From Ardenticatenaceae bacterium (GTDB lineage: Bacteria; Chloroflexota; Anaerolineae; Promineifilales; Promineifilaceae), in the NCBI GenBank assembly GCA_030065875.1, contig JASJCR010000007.1, forward strand, positions 16,886 through 80,885: DNA of 64,000 bases, given 5' to 3'. Each line of letters starts with the position of its first letter. Within the stretch, counting starts at the first letter, position 1. A program made the translations under genes and the position numbers. The notes under the pieces were generated by a model. It was given only the letters and a program-made list of their open reading frames with translations. It had not been told where the DNA came from and ran no database searches. This document shows, in pieces, positions 24,910 through 34,400 of the stretch.

Positions 24910-26298
24910 TGCTCCTTTCGCGGCCGAGGCCCAGGTCTTCTCCCGATCCATATCGACAAAGTAAGCTGCACACGCCTCATCGATCATGAGAGGACTCATA
25001 TTGGGTGTCTCTTCAGCATATTCGCAAATGGCCAAAATGGTTAACAGCAAGTCGCGAGGATGTGCGCCCTGCATCGGCCGCGTTGTCGAATTGCGATACC
25101 AATTCTTGAGCAGATGAACAAACCCCTCTTTGTCAAACGGCACGTTATAGACCTGACACATGATCCGGAACAGCTCGTAAAACATTTTTTCGTCTGGGCT
25201 GTCGACCTCAACCTTGATCTGAATCCGGCGCAGAAACGCGTCATCGGCCAGTTCAGACGGATCGAGGTTGGTCGAGAAGATAATCAGCTGTTTAAACGGA
25301 AACTGAATGGTTTGCCCGGAAAGCAAGGTCACAAAGTCGATCCGCGTTTCCAGCGGCACGATCCAGCGGTTGAGCAGCTCAGATGGTGATATTTGCTGCC
25401 GGCCAAAGTCGTCGATGAGAAACATCCCGCAGTTGGCTTTCATTTGGAGCGGGGCTTCATAAAATTTACCAATCGGCTCGTAACGCAGTTCGAGGTTCGC
25501 CAACTCCAGCTCTCCACCCACCATGATTGACGGCCGTTTGATGACCGCCCAGCGCATATCACGACGGCCAAACTGGTTTAAGAATGGGTCATCGGCGGGG
25601 ATAATTACATGTTTCAGCGGATCAAAAAGCTGAATAATTTGCCCCCCAACGGTCAGGGCATAAGGCATAAAAATCGGTTCGGTTCCGGCCAGCATATCCC
25701 CACAAATTTGAGCAATTGTGGTTTTCCCGTTTCCGGGAGGGCCATATAAGAAGAGCGATGTTCCGGCATTTAATGCCGCGCCGATCCGCCGATCAAAATT
25801 TGGCGGTAAAATCAGCTTGCCAAACGCTTTTTGCACCTTCTCTCGAGAGATTTTTTGCGTATTTTGTGATTGAAGGAGCACCGATTCATTGTACGTGTCG
25901 ATATCAATGGGAACCGGTCCGACATACTGCGACCGCTCCATGGCGTCACGCGCTTTTTTCTCGCCAGCTTCAGTCAGCCGGTAAATATAGCTCAGACTGT
26001 TCAGGCCGCCGGTGCGAGCTACCTCGACGTAGCTATCGGTCTTGAGCTTGCTCATCAACGTGTCGGCCAGCCGCGGAGTAACTTTCAAAACCTCTGAGAA
26101 GCGGTTGACGCTGACCTCGCGCTCCTGAAACAGAAGGCGATAAAAAAGATCGACAACCAGACTAACGGGAACATTCAGTTCTTCGATCTCATTGGTTTGT
26201 TTAAGAAGTGGTTTCATCCGATGGGTCGATACCATTTTTTCATCCCTACTTTGTGGTGATGCGCCATTCAATGATGATATTGGTGAGAGTACAGCCAT
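24907..26298 (-). CDS. AAA-type ATPase with N-terminal winged-helix domain
   Basis: A 463-residue protein. Winged-helix-like segments cover about residues 40-115 (VNRFSEVLKVTPRLADTLMS, then YIYRLTEAGEKKA). An AAA module follows with Walker A GPPGNGKTT (about 186-194), Walker B GMFLIDDFG (Asp about 296-297) and a sensor-like IIFSTNLDP. The C-terminal lid contains ARP-like TTRPMQGAHPRDLL. The start at 26298 has AAGGGGG 6 bases upstream; the longer frame is unsupported. It is not MoxR or RuvB by motif. Relatives occur near pilus-assembly genes in some phyla (from memory, not checked). Here it stands alone beside gyrA, so the role is unknown. Confidence 0.78.
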   Translation of the reverse strand: MAVLSPISSLNGASPQSRDEKMVSTHRMKPLLKQTNEIEELNVPVSLVVDLFYRLLFQEREVSVNRFSEVLKVTPRLADTLMSKLKTDSYVEVARTGGLNSLSYIYRLTEAGEKKARDAMERSQYVGPVPIDIDTYNESVLLQSQNTQKISREKVQKAFGKLILPPNFDRRIGAALNAGTSLFLYGPPGNGKTTIAQICGDMLAGTEPIFMPYALTVGGQIIQLFDPLKHVIIPADDPFLNQFGRRDMRWAVIKRPSIMVGGELELANLELRYEPIGKFYEAPLQMKANCGMFLIDDFGRQQISPSELLNRWIVPLETRIDFVTLLSGQTIQFPFKQLIIFSTNLDPSELADDAFLRRIQIKVEVDSPDEKMFYELFRIMCQVYNVPFDKEGFVHLLKNWYRNSTTRPMQGAHPRDLLLTILAICEYAEETPNMSPLMIDEACAAYFVDMDREKTWASAAKGA

Positions 26299-26453
26299 AA
26301 ATTTCCCCCTTGATAATGCCACGGGCGGCCGATAAGAGCAACTAATAATCCGGAAGCATAGATTGGTGTGTTTCAGACAATTGCATAGGCGATGGTAGGT
26401 TGCTGCATAATTTGAACCCCGCACCGCGTATTGCACCATATATTAAAACAGAA

Positions 26454-26482
26454 GCGGGAAACACACAATGTGCTTCCCGCTA
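26454..26482 (-). terminator. gyrA terminator hairpin
   Basis: AGCGGGAA and TTCCCGCT arms with an inner CACA/TGTG stem. On the minus strand TCTGTTTTAATA follows. It is located 35 bases beyond the gyrA stop codon and before the ATPase gene. Confidence 0.75.
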
Positions 26483-26515
26483 CAACAGGACTATTTGCTT
26501 ATATGTTTTGTCTGT

Positions 26516-29140
26516 TTAGAGAGGTGATTCTTCGCTTTTGACCTCAGGCACAGCTGTTTCTTGGGGTTGATGGCCGTTTTCAGATTGGGTTTCACCCTCA
26601 TCCGACCCCTCACCTTCATCCTCATCACTGCTGCGGATAATGGCTACCGAGGCGATAGAATCATCCGATTCTTTCATTTCCATGACCCGCACCCCCTGGC
26701 TGTATCGTCCTTGAAGAGAAATCGCTTCAGTTGCCGTGCGCATCATAATGCCATTACCCGTGATCATCGTCACTTCATCATCCTCTTCAACCTTGCGGGC
26801 GCTGACGATTTTACCGGTGCGTTCTTCGCTGAGGTTCATAGCTCGCACCCCTTGCCCATAGCGCTGCTGCTGGCGGAAATGGCTGATCGGCGTACGCTTT
26901 CCATACCCAAATTCAGTCAAAATTAATATGGTCGCTCCGGCGCCACCGACTTCAACTTCGGTATCGCCGTTATCGCTTCGCTCCTCTTCTTCGGCCGCGG
27001 CTGAAACATCCTTCGGATCAACCACATCACAGCCGGCAATTTGATCATCACCCACCAGGCGAATGCCGTTCACCCCGGCCGCAGTGCGCCCCATCGGCCG
27101 CACGTCATTTTCGCTAAAGCGAATCGCCCGGCCGAGCTGGCTGACCAAAATAATATCTTCCTGTCCGCTGGTCATTTTGACCCAGCCCAATTCATCACCT
27201 TGATCGAGCGTGATCGCCCTCAAGCCGGTGGAACGCACGTTTTCGAACGCCTTAAGTGTTACTCGCTTCACCCGGCCGTAGCGCGTGGTCATAAAGAGAT
27301 ACTCAGCATCGTCAAAATTCTCAACCGGGAGAACGGCCGTGACCTTCTCATCCTGTTCCAGTAGAAGCACGTTCATGAGCGATGTGCCGGACGCTGTGCG
27401 GTCCGACTCGGGAATTTCATACGCCTTAACCGAATACGCTTTACCTCGATTGGTAAAAAACAGCAGGGTATCGTGATTGCGGGCCGCTAGCAAATAATCG
27501 AGCTCGTCTTTCGCCCGCGTATTCATGCCGATTAACCCTTTCCCTCCGCGCCCCTGGGTCCGATAAACCGAAGCCTTGGTTCGTTTGATAAAACCGCGGC
27601 GAGTAATGGTCAGCAGGACATCCAGATTGGGCACCAGATCCTCATCACTGAGTTCGCCGCTGCCGGCGATAATTTTACTGCGCCGCTCATCCCCATATTT
27701 CTCGATCAGTTCGGTGGTTTCCTCTTTGATAATCCCTAAAATGAGGGAGCGATCCGCCAGCAAACTCTCCAGGTATTCGATATGAGCCGTAATCTCCTTG
27801 TACTCATCCTCGAGCTTTTGCCGCTCCAGCGCGGCCAGACGGCGCAGCTGCATATCGAGGATAGCGGTTGCCTGCTCGGTTGACAGGTCAAAGCGGCCGA
27901 TCAACCGGCTGCGGGCCTCATCGGCATCAGGTGAACGACGAATCGTTTCAATGACCTCATCGAGGTGATCAATCGCCTTGAGAAGCCCTTCCAAAATGTG
28001 CTGCCGCCGTTTGGCTTTGGCCAGCTCAAACTCGGTGCGGCGGGTGATAATCTCAACTCGATGATCGATAAAAATTTGCAGCGCCCGTTTGAGGGAGAGC
28101 AATCGTGGATATCGATCAACCAGAGCCAACATCTGCACGCTAAATGTCGTTTGCAGCGGCGTGTACTTGTAAAGTTGATTGAGTACCTTTTTGGGCATCG
28201 CGCCCCGCTTGAGCTCGACGACGATTGAAATCCCGCGCCGGTCAGATTCGTCCCTCAGATCGGAGATCGAATCGAGTACGCCGCGGTTCGCCAGCTCCGC
28301 GATACGCTCGATTAAATTGGCTTTGTTCACCTGATAGGGGATTTCGGTGATATTGATGCGCTGGCGAGATTCTCGGCCGGGAATCGGCTCGATTTCGGCT
28401 ACCGCCCGCATGATCACCCGCCCCTTACCGGTGGCGTAAGCATTGCGAATCCCTTCCCGGCCGACGATATAAGCACCGGTGGGAAAATCGGGACCGGTCA
28501 CAAACTGCATTAAATCGTCAACAGTAACCTCATCGATATTGTCCTGCTGATCAATTAAGTAATTAATCGCCTGACACAGCTCGGTTAAATTATGGGGAGG
28601 AATGTCGGTGGACATGCCGACCGCGATACCGGTGGTGCCGTTGAGCAGTAAATTGGGCAGGCGAGCCGGTAAAATATCCGGTTCATTCAGGCTGTCGTCA
28701 AAGTTTGGTGAAAAATCAACCGTTTCTTTGTCGATATCAGTCAGCAGCTCGCTGGAAATCGAGGCCAAACGAGCTTCCGTATACCGCATCGCGGCCGCGC
28801 TGTCGCCGTCAATACTGCCAAAATTCCCCTGGCCGTCAACCAGCATATAACGCATGGAGAACGTCTGAGCCATCCGCACCATGGCGTTGTAAACCGATGA
28901 ATCGCCGTGAGGATGATATTTACCTAACACTTCACCCACTATACGGGCGCTTTTGCGATGGGGGCCGTTTGACCGAATACCCATATCCTGCATCGCATAC
29001 AGGATGCGCCGGTGAACCGGCTTTAAACCGTCGCGGGCATCAGGCAGCGCCCGCGAGACAATGACGCTCATCGCATAATCCAAATAGGAATTGCGCATTT
29101 CGCGATTAATATCAATTGAATTAACTGTTCCGATATCCAA
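26516..29140 (-). CDS. gyrA: DNA gyrase subunit A
   Basis: Topoisomerase II subunit that cuts and rejoins DNA, 874 residues. Catalytic Tyr120 sits in AMRYTEAR. The breakage-reunion domain is full length, and the GyrA-box-like QGRGGKG supports gyrase over ParC. The beta-pinwheel is interrupted by an acidic loop ([15 protein letters not shown]), and the C-terminus is a long acidic tail. The start is TTG, supported by GGAGG 5 bases upstream. In the quinolone-determining region the sequence is [12 protein letters not shown]: Ser81 (E. coli Ser83) is retained, but the position equal to E. coli Asp87 is Asn85. gyrB is not in the window. A hairpin terminator follows. Confidence 0.97.
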   Translation of the reverse strand: MDIGTVNSIDINREMRNSYLDYAMSVIVSRALPDARDGLKPVHRRILYAMQDMGIRSNGPHRKSARIVGEVLGKYHPHGDSSVYNAMVRMAQTFSMRYMLVDGQGNFGSIDGDSAAAMRYTEARLASISSELLTDIDKETVDFSPNFDDSLNEPDILPARLPNLLLNGTTGIAVGMSTDIPPHNLTELCQAINYLIDQQDNIDEVTVDDLMQFVTGPDFPTGAYIVGREGIRNAYATGKGRVIMRAVAEIEPIPGRESRQRINITEIPYQVNKANLIERIAELANRGVLDSISDLRDESDRRGISIVVELKRGAMPKKVLNQLYKYTPLQTTFSVQMLALVDRYPRLLSLKRALQIFIDHRVEIITRRTEFELAKAKRRQHILEGLLKAIDHLDEVIETIRRSPDADEARSRLIGRFDLSTEQATAILDMQLRRLAALERQKLEDEYKEITAHIEYLESLLADRSLILGIIKEETTELIEKYGDERRSKIIAGSGELSDEDLVPNLDVLLTITRRGFIKRTKASVYRTQGRGGKGLIGMNTRAKDELDYLLAARNHDTLLFFTNRGKAYSVKAYEIPESDRTASGTSLMNVLLLEQDEKVTAVLPVENFDDAEYLFMTTRYGRVKRVTLKAFENVRSTGLRAITLDQGDELGWVKMTSGQEDIILVSQLGRAIRFSENDVRPMGRTAAGVNGIRLVGDDQIAGCDVVDPKDVSAAAEEEERSDNGDTEVEVGGAGATILILTEFGYGKRTPISHFRQQQRYGQGVRAMNLSEERTGKIVSARKVEEDDEVTMITGNGIMMRTATEAISLQGRYSQGVRVMEMKESDDSIASVAIIRSSDEDEGEGSDEGETQSENGHQPQETAVPEVKSEESPL

Positions 29141-29296
29141 AAGGACCTCCGCATTTCAATCTGCTTTCAACTTCTGCACACTCCGACTCAGCTCTTTACT
29201 GAGGAAATGAGCCTGATAGGGCGCCATAAATGCCGCTTGATGTGCAGCAAAAAAACAGATTTTGATGACCGTAAAAACGAGGTTTTTAACCTGCGA

Positions 29297-29302
29297 ATTA
29301 TA
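29297..29302 (-). promoter_or_regulatory. Extended -10 promoter of gyrA
   Basis: TGGTATAAT on the minus strand (perfect -10 with TGn extension) about 155 bases before the gyrA start; no good -35 is seen. Between it and the gene lies a 150-base leader with no recognised structure. Confidence 0.5.
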
Positions 29303-29568
29303 CCACATTGCCCCGCATGAGACATTGTTATGTCATCCATAATTAATCCGTTCAAAGATTCAGGGAAAGCGAAGAGACCTTTGCCGGCAAAAGGGGTTTT
29401 TGCATGGGCTGGTGATCAATAAAGGGGACGGCCGGGGCGTCCGTAACCCCGGCCGTACATGAGGAGGGAGGAGAAAGAGAAGAATAAAAAGGAGAGGGAT
29501 GTTTTCTCCAAATGTTCGTATGATATGGACGATGACAGGGCGGCGGGTCTTACGTGTAAAAAGCAATC
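29303..29568. other. Gene-free stretch with GC hairpin and purine tract
   Basis: Part of the 790-base gap between gyrA and cysS. It holds a perfect 10-bp stem, ACGGCCGGGG (29428-29437) and CCCCGGCCGT (29447-29456), with a 9-base loop. A 38-base almost pure purine run follows (29460-29497). On the minus strand a short frame encodes a hydrophobic run followed, only after a frame change, by YGRGYGRPGRPLY, so a decayed small membrane protein is possible. No confident gene. Confidence 0.45.
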
Positions 29569-29699
29569 AGCACGGCCTTTGGCCTCTTAGCTATTAGCTG
29601 TTTGCTAAAAGGCGCGATAGCGCCGCGCTGACAGGGGCGCAGCCCCGAGCTAACCCGCTGAGAGGCCCGTAGGGCCGTGCTAATCCGCCGCAGCCCCGT
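29569..29699. repeat. Nested palindrome of mini-hairpins, copy 3
   Basis: Outer arms AGCACGGCC (29569-29577) and GGCCGTGCT (29673-29681) enclose GGCC-TTT-GGCC (29574-29584), GGCGC-GATA-GCGCC (29611-29624), GGGGC-GCA-GCCCC (29634-29646) and GGCCC-GTA-GGGCC (29664-29676). The linkers CGAGCTAA and CGTGCTAATCCG recur in the 10.4-kb copy. The following 230 bases up to cysS show no T-box, tRNA or strong promoter. Confidence 0.75.
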
Positions 29700-29930
29700 A
29701 CAAATATCCTGTAAAAAACTTGCACAATAAACTCCCCTAAGCAACAATATGGAGTATGAATAGCTTGCTGTTTATTCCACAACGATGTTGTTAATTCCCC
29801 ATCTATTTTTGTACCTGTGACATAAAAATACTTCAGGCATCGTAGCCTGCCCTGGATCAGGGGGAGTATTCTGCGATCATCCACCTGAATCCGCGATCAA
29901 AATCATTTAAGATCATCTGGAGATCAGATC

Positions 29931-31391
29931 ATGTCTCTGAAAATTACAAACGTTCTGACACGTCAAAAAGAAGAATTTAAACCACTGCACCCCGGAAAGG
30001 TCAACATGTATGTTTGTGGCCCCACAGTCTATGAAGACTCTCACATCGGCCACGCAAAAACCTATATCGGATTTGACGTGATTGCCCGCTATTTGCGTTA
30101 CCTCGGTTACGACGTGCTGTATGTGCAAAACATCACCGATGTGGGTCACCTGGTTGGTGATCGGGATGAAGGGGAAGACAAAATTCTCAAAAAAGCACGC
30201 CAGGATTCAGTTACCCCGATGCAGCTGGTGGAAACGGTCACGCGGACGTATTTTGAAAACATGGATGCTCTTGGCGTACAGCGGCCAGACATTAGTCCCC
30301 GAGCCAGCGGTCATATTTTGGAACAAATTGAAATGATCCAGGAATTAATCGCCAAAGGGTATGCCTACGAAGCAAATGGCTCGGTTTACTTCGACGTGAC
30401 CAAAAAAGAAGATTACGGAAAGTTTAGCGGCCGCCGCCTCGAGGAACAGGAAGAAGGCGCTCGGGTTGCTGTGCACACCGATAAACGCCATCCGGCCGAC
30501 TTCGCTCTGTGGAAATTTGCCGAACCGGAGCACCTGCTGCGCTGGAACAGCCCCTGGGGGGAAGGTTTCCCCGGCTGGCACATTGAATGCTCGGCGATGG
30601 CTCGTAAATATCTAGGGGCAAATTTTGATATCCACGGTGGCGGGCGAGACAATATTTTCCCCCATAACGAGTGTGAAATCGCTCAGAGCGAAGCAGCCAA
30701 TGATGCCCCCTTCGCCAACTACTGGCTCCTAACCGGCACCTTGACCCTTGATGGGGTAAAGATGAGCAAAAGCCTGGGCAACACGCTGACCGTCAGTGAA
30801 GCGCTTTATGAGCGCGGATGGAAACCGGAAGCGCTGCGCATGTTTATCCTGACCAGCCATTATGCCAGCCCAATCGACTTCTCAGACGAAGCGGTTGACG
30901 CGGCAACCAGAGGGTGGCAGCGGCTGATAGGCGCGGAAACCATCCTGCGCCAGCAGCTGACCAAGGCGGATGAAGGTGAGGCCAGCCCTGAGGTGTTGTC
31001 CCTGATCGAAAAGACAACCGCTGACTTTGAAGCGCGCATGAACGATGATTTTAACTCCCCGGCCGCAATCGCCGTTTTGCAAGATTACACCCGAGCGGTG
31101 AACACACTTGTGAATGGTGATGAGCCGTTGACGCTTGCCTCACTGGAGGCCTTGAGTCATCTTTATCATCGCCTCGGTGGAGATGTGTTGGGGATCATTC
31201 CCAAGGAAGCCGCTGACAGCGGGGCCAGTGCCGAGCGAGAAGCGGGGTTGATCGAACTGCTCATTGATATTCGCCAGACGGCCCGTCAAAATAAAGATTG
31301 GGCCACGGCCGATAAAGTGCGCAACCAGCTCAGTGATCTGGGTGTGGTGTTAGAGGATCGCGCTGATGGCACAATTTGGAAGGTGGAGTAG
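29931..31391 (+). CDS. cysS: Cysteinyl-tRNA synthetase
   Basis: Class I synthetase, 486 residues. HIGH-type motif YEDSHIGHA (about 34-42), KMSKSLGN (about 274-281), zinc ligands Cys29 (in YVCGPT) and Cys in IECSAM. The zinc-site motif normally read HHENE is here HNECE: the first His and last Glu, the ligands by E. coli numbering, are kept, but two inner positions differ and a Cys is introduced. GGAG lies 9 bases before the ATG. It is monocistronic, converging on the glycosyltransferase operon with only 10 bases between stops. Confidence 0.96.
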   Translation: MSLKITNVLTRQKEEFKPLHPGKVNMYVCGPTVYEDSHIGHAKTYIGFDVIARYLRYLGYDVLYVQNITDVGHLVGDRDEGEDKILKKARQDSVTPMQLVETVTRTYFENMDALGVQRPDISPRASGHILEQIEMIQELIAKGYAYEANGSVYFDVTKKEDYGKFSGRRLEEQEEGARVAVHTDKRHPADFALWKFAEPEHLLRWNSPWGEGFPGWHIECSAMARKYLGANFDIHGGGRDNIFPHNECEIAQSEAANDAPFANYWLLTGTLTLDGVKMSKSLGNTLTVSEALYERGWKPEALRMFILTSHYASPIDFSDEAVDAATRGWQRLIGAETILRQQLTKADEGEASPEVLSLIEKTTADFEARMNDDFNSPAAIAVLQDYTRAVNTLVNGDEPLTLASLEALSHLYHRLGGDVLGIIPKEAADSGASAEREAGLIELLIDIRQTARQNKDWATADKVRNQLSDLGVVLEDRADGTIWKVE

Positions 31392-31401
31392 CCAAGCTCA
31401 C

Positions 31402-34400
31402 CTAGTTTCCGGGATTCTCAAAGAATCCCGGAAACTGTAAAACCTCCAACCCATCCTCCCCGCTGGCGAAGCGCAGTCGCTCCACCGTCTCTGTCTGATA
31501 CGCTCCAACCACGATCGTAGCCCCTGCTAATCCACCATCTTCCGGAATCACTAAATTGTGCACATCCAGAATCTGATCTCCAGCAAGCCAGAGATTGGTC
31601 GGCCGTGTGCCGCTAACTGGGAGGCCGTCGTGCTGGGTGATTAAGCGGCCGTCTGCTGCCAGCAGATGCACAAACATCGTGTAGCTCGTATCAAGATCGG
31701 CCGCCGTGGACCAATAGAGGGTGACCTGCACCGCTTGGCCCGTTTGAGCCACGGGGGGCTGCTGCAGATCAACCGGACGGCCGTCGAGCGTCACGTACAC
31801 CCCTTCCAGCGTCATTTCTCCCAACGTCTGTTTTAGTGGAGTCATCACTTGATCCGTATGGGCCAGGGGGCGAAAAGCCAACAATTCCAGTCGGTTATAG
31901 GTAACGGCCTGTTCGCGCAGCGTTTGAAACGCCAGCCAGTTAAAGGCGACGTCGTCCGGATCCCAGGAAGAACGATGAGCCGGCACAAACCACAGACGTT
32001 CATGATCAGCGGCCAATTCGCTTAAATACGCTTCCGTTTCTCTAGGCGCGGTGCCCGGCTCGGGGGGAGCAATGGTGCGCGGCATGTCAATGTTTCTGAA
32101 GTAATAGTCAAAATTTGGATCCGGGAAATGGGCGATAAAAAGATCCCCTTCCGCAGCCTCATCTGCCAGATGTGACGCCGTTTCCCGATATCCCCACGTT
32201 TTGCTAAACGCCGGGTCATAGTAATAGTTGCTGAGGCTGATTCCCATGCCGGCCCCCCACCCGCCAATGATGAGAAGGGTCACCCAGGGCCAGGCTCCTC
32301 CTTTGTGCCAGAGACGACGCATGCCGGCCGCGGCCAGCAGCAGCCAGGCTGGGGCGGCGGCGGCGATATAGTACGCGTTAAAAAGAGAGCGGCGAAACAG
32401 GATGAGATAAATGCCCACAGCGGCCAGCAGCAGCCACCAGGCCAGCAGCACTTCCCCGTTTTCCCGACTCCGGCGCCCCTGCCAGCCGGCCACGACCAAA
32501 AACGCCACGCCCAGGACCCCCCAACGAATCCACTCTGCGCCAAACGAACCGCCAAACGACAGCTCCGTCATAATTTGAACGGCATAAACCGCCCATCTTG
32601 GAGAACCCAGCCCGCTGATATTTTGGGCCGCATTCTGTAGGACAAGGGCCCACAGCCACGGCAGATAGGCGATCGTGGCCAGAACTCCGCTGACTGCCCA
32701 ATACTTTAGCTGGTAACGTCGCTCAGGGGTTAACCACAAAAACAACCCGTGGCTTAGCAGGGCAAAAAACGCGTAATAATGACTGTACATCGCCAGGGCG
32801 GCAAACAGGGCGTATAGAAGCCAGCGGCTTGCCTCCCTTTGGTTTGAAACCGGTGGAGCCGACAGCAGCAGCCAAGCCCCAATGGTGGTAAAAAGCAGAA
32901 TCAGGGTGTACTGATTGCGTATATCCTGAGCCAGCCAGATCAAACCCGGCGAGAACGTCGCCAGACCAAAAGCCAACAAAGCGACATGTTTGCCCCACAG
33001 ACGCAGACCGATCAGATAAATAAAAGGCAGGGCCAACATGCCTATCAGCGCAGAAGGCAGCCGCATGCTCAATTCGCTATCACCGGCCGCCTTGATCCAC
33101 CCCCCAAGCAGCAGATAATGCAGCGGTGGATGGGGGTCCGCTTCGCTGATGAGATCCGGCACAATTTGCCCCAGCTCCTTGTTGGCAAAAAGGTAGCTAA
33201 ACGCTTCATCGCCTCTTAATTCCTGGGCATCAATCCCGCTCAGGCGCAGGGCAAAGGCGGAAAAAAGAAAAATAAAGAGGAGCCAGCGGTGGGCGGTCGG
33301 AGAGAGTGCGCGTGGAGGAGCGATTGAAGGAATAGGCCAGGATATTCCCTGATTGCTTTCAGCTGGTATTACAAGCCACACCCCCCTGCGCCACCCCACG
33401 ATGCTTAAAGCAACCGCGGTCACGACGGTGATGACGATTCCCCACATAACCACGACCGGTTGAAAAGCGAGGGTGATTTCATGGGAACCGGCCGGCAGCC
33501 AGATCGCCATCAGCCCTAAATTGGCCGGTAAAGGATCAACCCGCTGGCCATTGACCCGCAGCCGCCAGCCGGGCAAAAACCATTCGGATATCGTTAAATA
33601 ACCGGCCGATTCGGTGTCGATCTGGTAGTGAAACCCTCCGTCGCTTAACCTTTTGATGATGGGTGCGGTTGAGGGAGGCTCGACCGCGTACAGGGCCGCC
33701 ACCTCGGCCGTCAGGGCAACCTGGATATAAGGATCAAACCCATCGCCGACTATCAGGTCAAACATCGCTGATTCATCCGCGGCCACGGCCGCTTCATAAC
33801 GCATGGCCAACCGCTCAACCGGCCGGTTAACCACGTAGAGCTCAGCCCCGGCAATGGTTTCGCCTGGAATGATGCTGGTCTCGGCTGGAGCAACCGCGGT
33901 TGCCTCGATGTCGGCCGGTGGACCACCAATGAATATGCCGTAGTTGACCCCCAACAGCGGCCATGATTTTGACAGGGGCAGCCGTTCCATGTCGGCTAGC
34001 GGCCGGGGCTTGAGCGGGGTGATCCCCCGCACCGACTCCATATCAAGGGCTTCTCCCACATTGGCAAAGTAAACAAAACCGGGATCAAATCGACCCCCAT
34101 CGGCCCGAACCGTATCCAGCCAGGCGGGTTCAACCCAAAACGGATCCGGCGCGATCGTCTCAAGATCCAAACCCGGCCGAGCCGCCAGAAACAAATCTCC
34201 CGCACCAAGCAAAATGAGAACCACAGGCCATAAAAATGTCCCCCGCCTCATTCTGTTTCCCATCACCCACCACCCAACACCTATCACCCACCATCCAACC
34301 CCTGTCACCCAAACTTCAGCCCATCCTTCCGCCGCTAGATGGGCCGCAACGAGCAGAAAGACGGAAGTAAAAAGCAAGCCGCCGCCAACCGCGAGCCAGG

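Noticed and set aside
29594..29884. Open frames on the minus strand before cysS
   Set aside because: Made mostly from the mini-hairpin repeat; no ribosome site or family pattern.
29700..29930. T-box leader before cysS
   Set aside because: The conserved T-box bulge (GGTGGNACC type) and specifier stem are absent; likewise for glnS.
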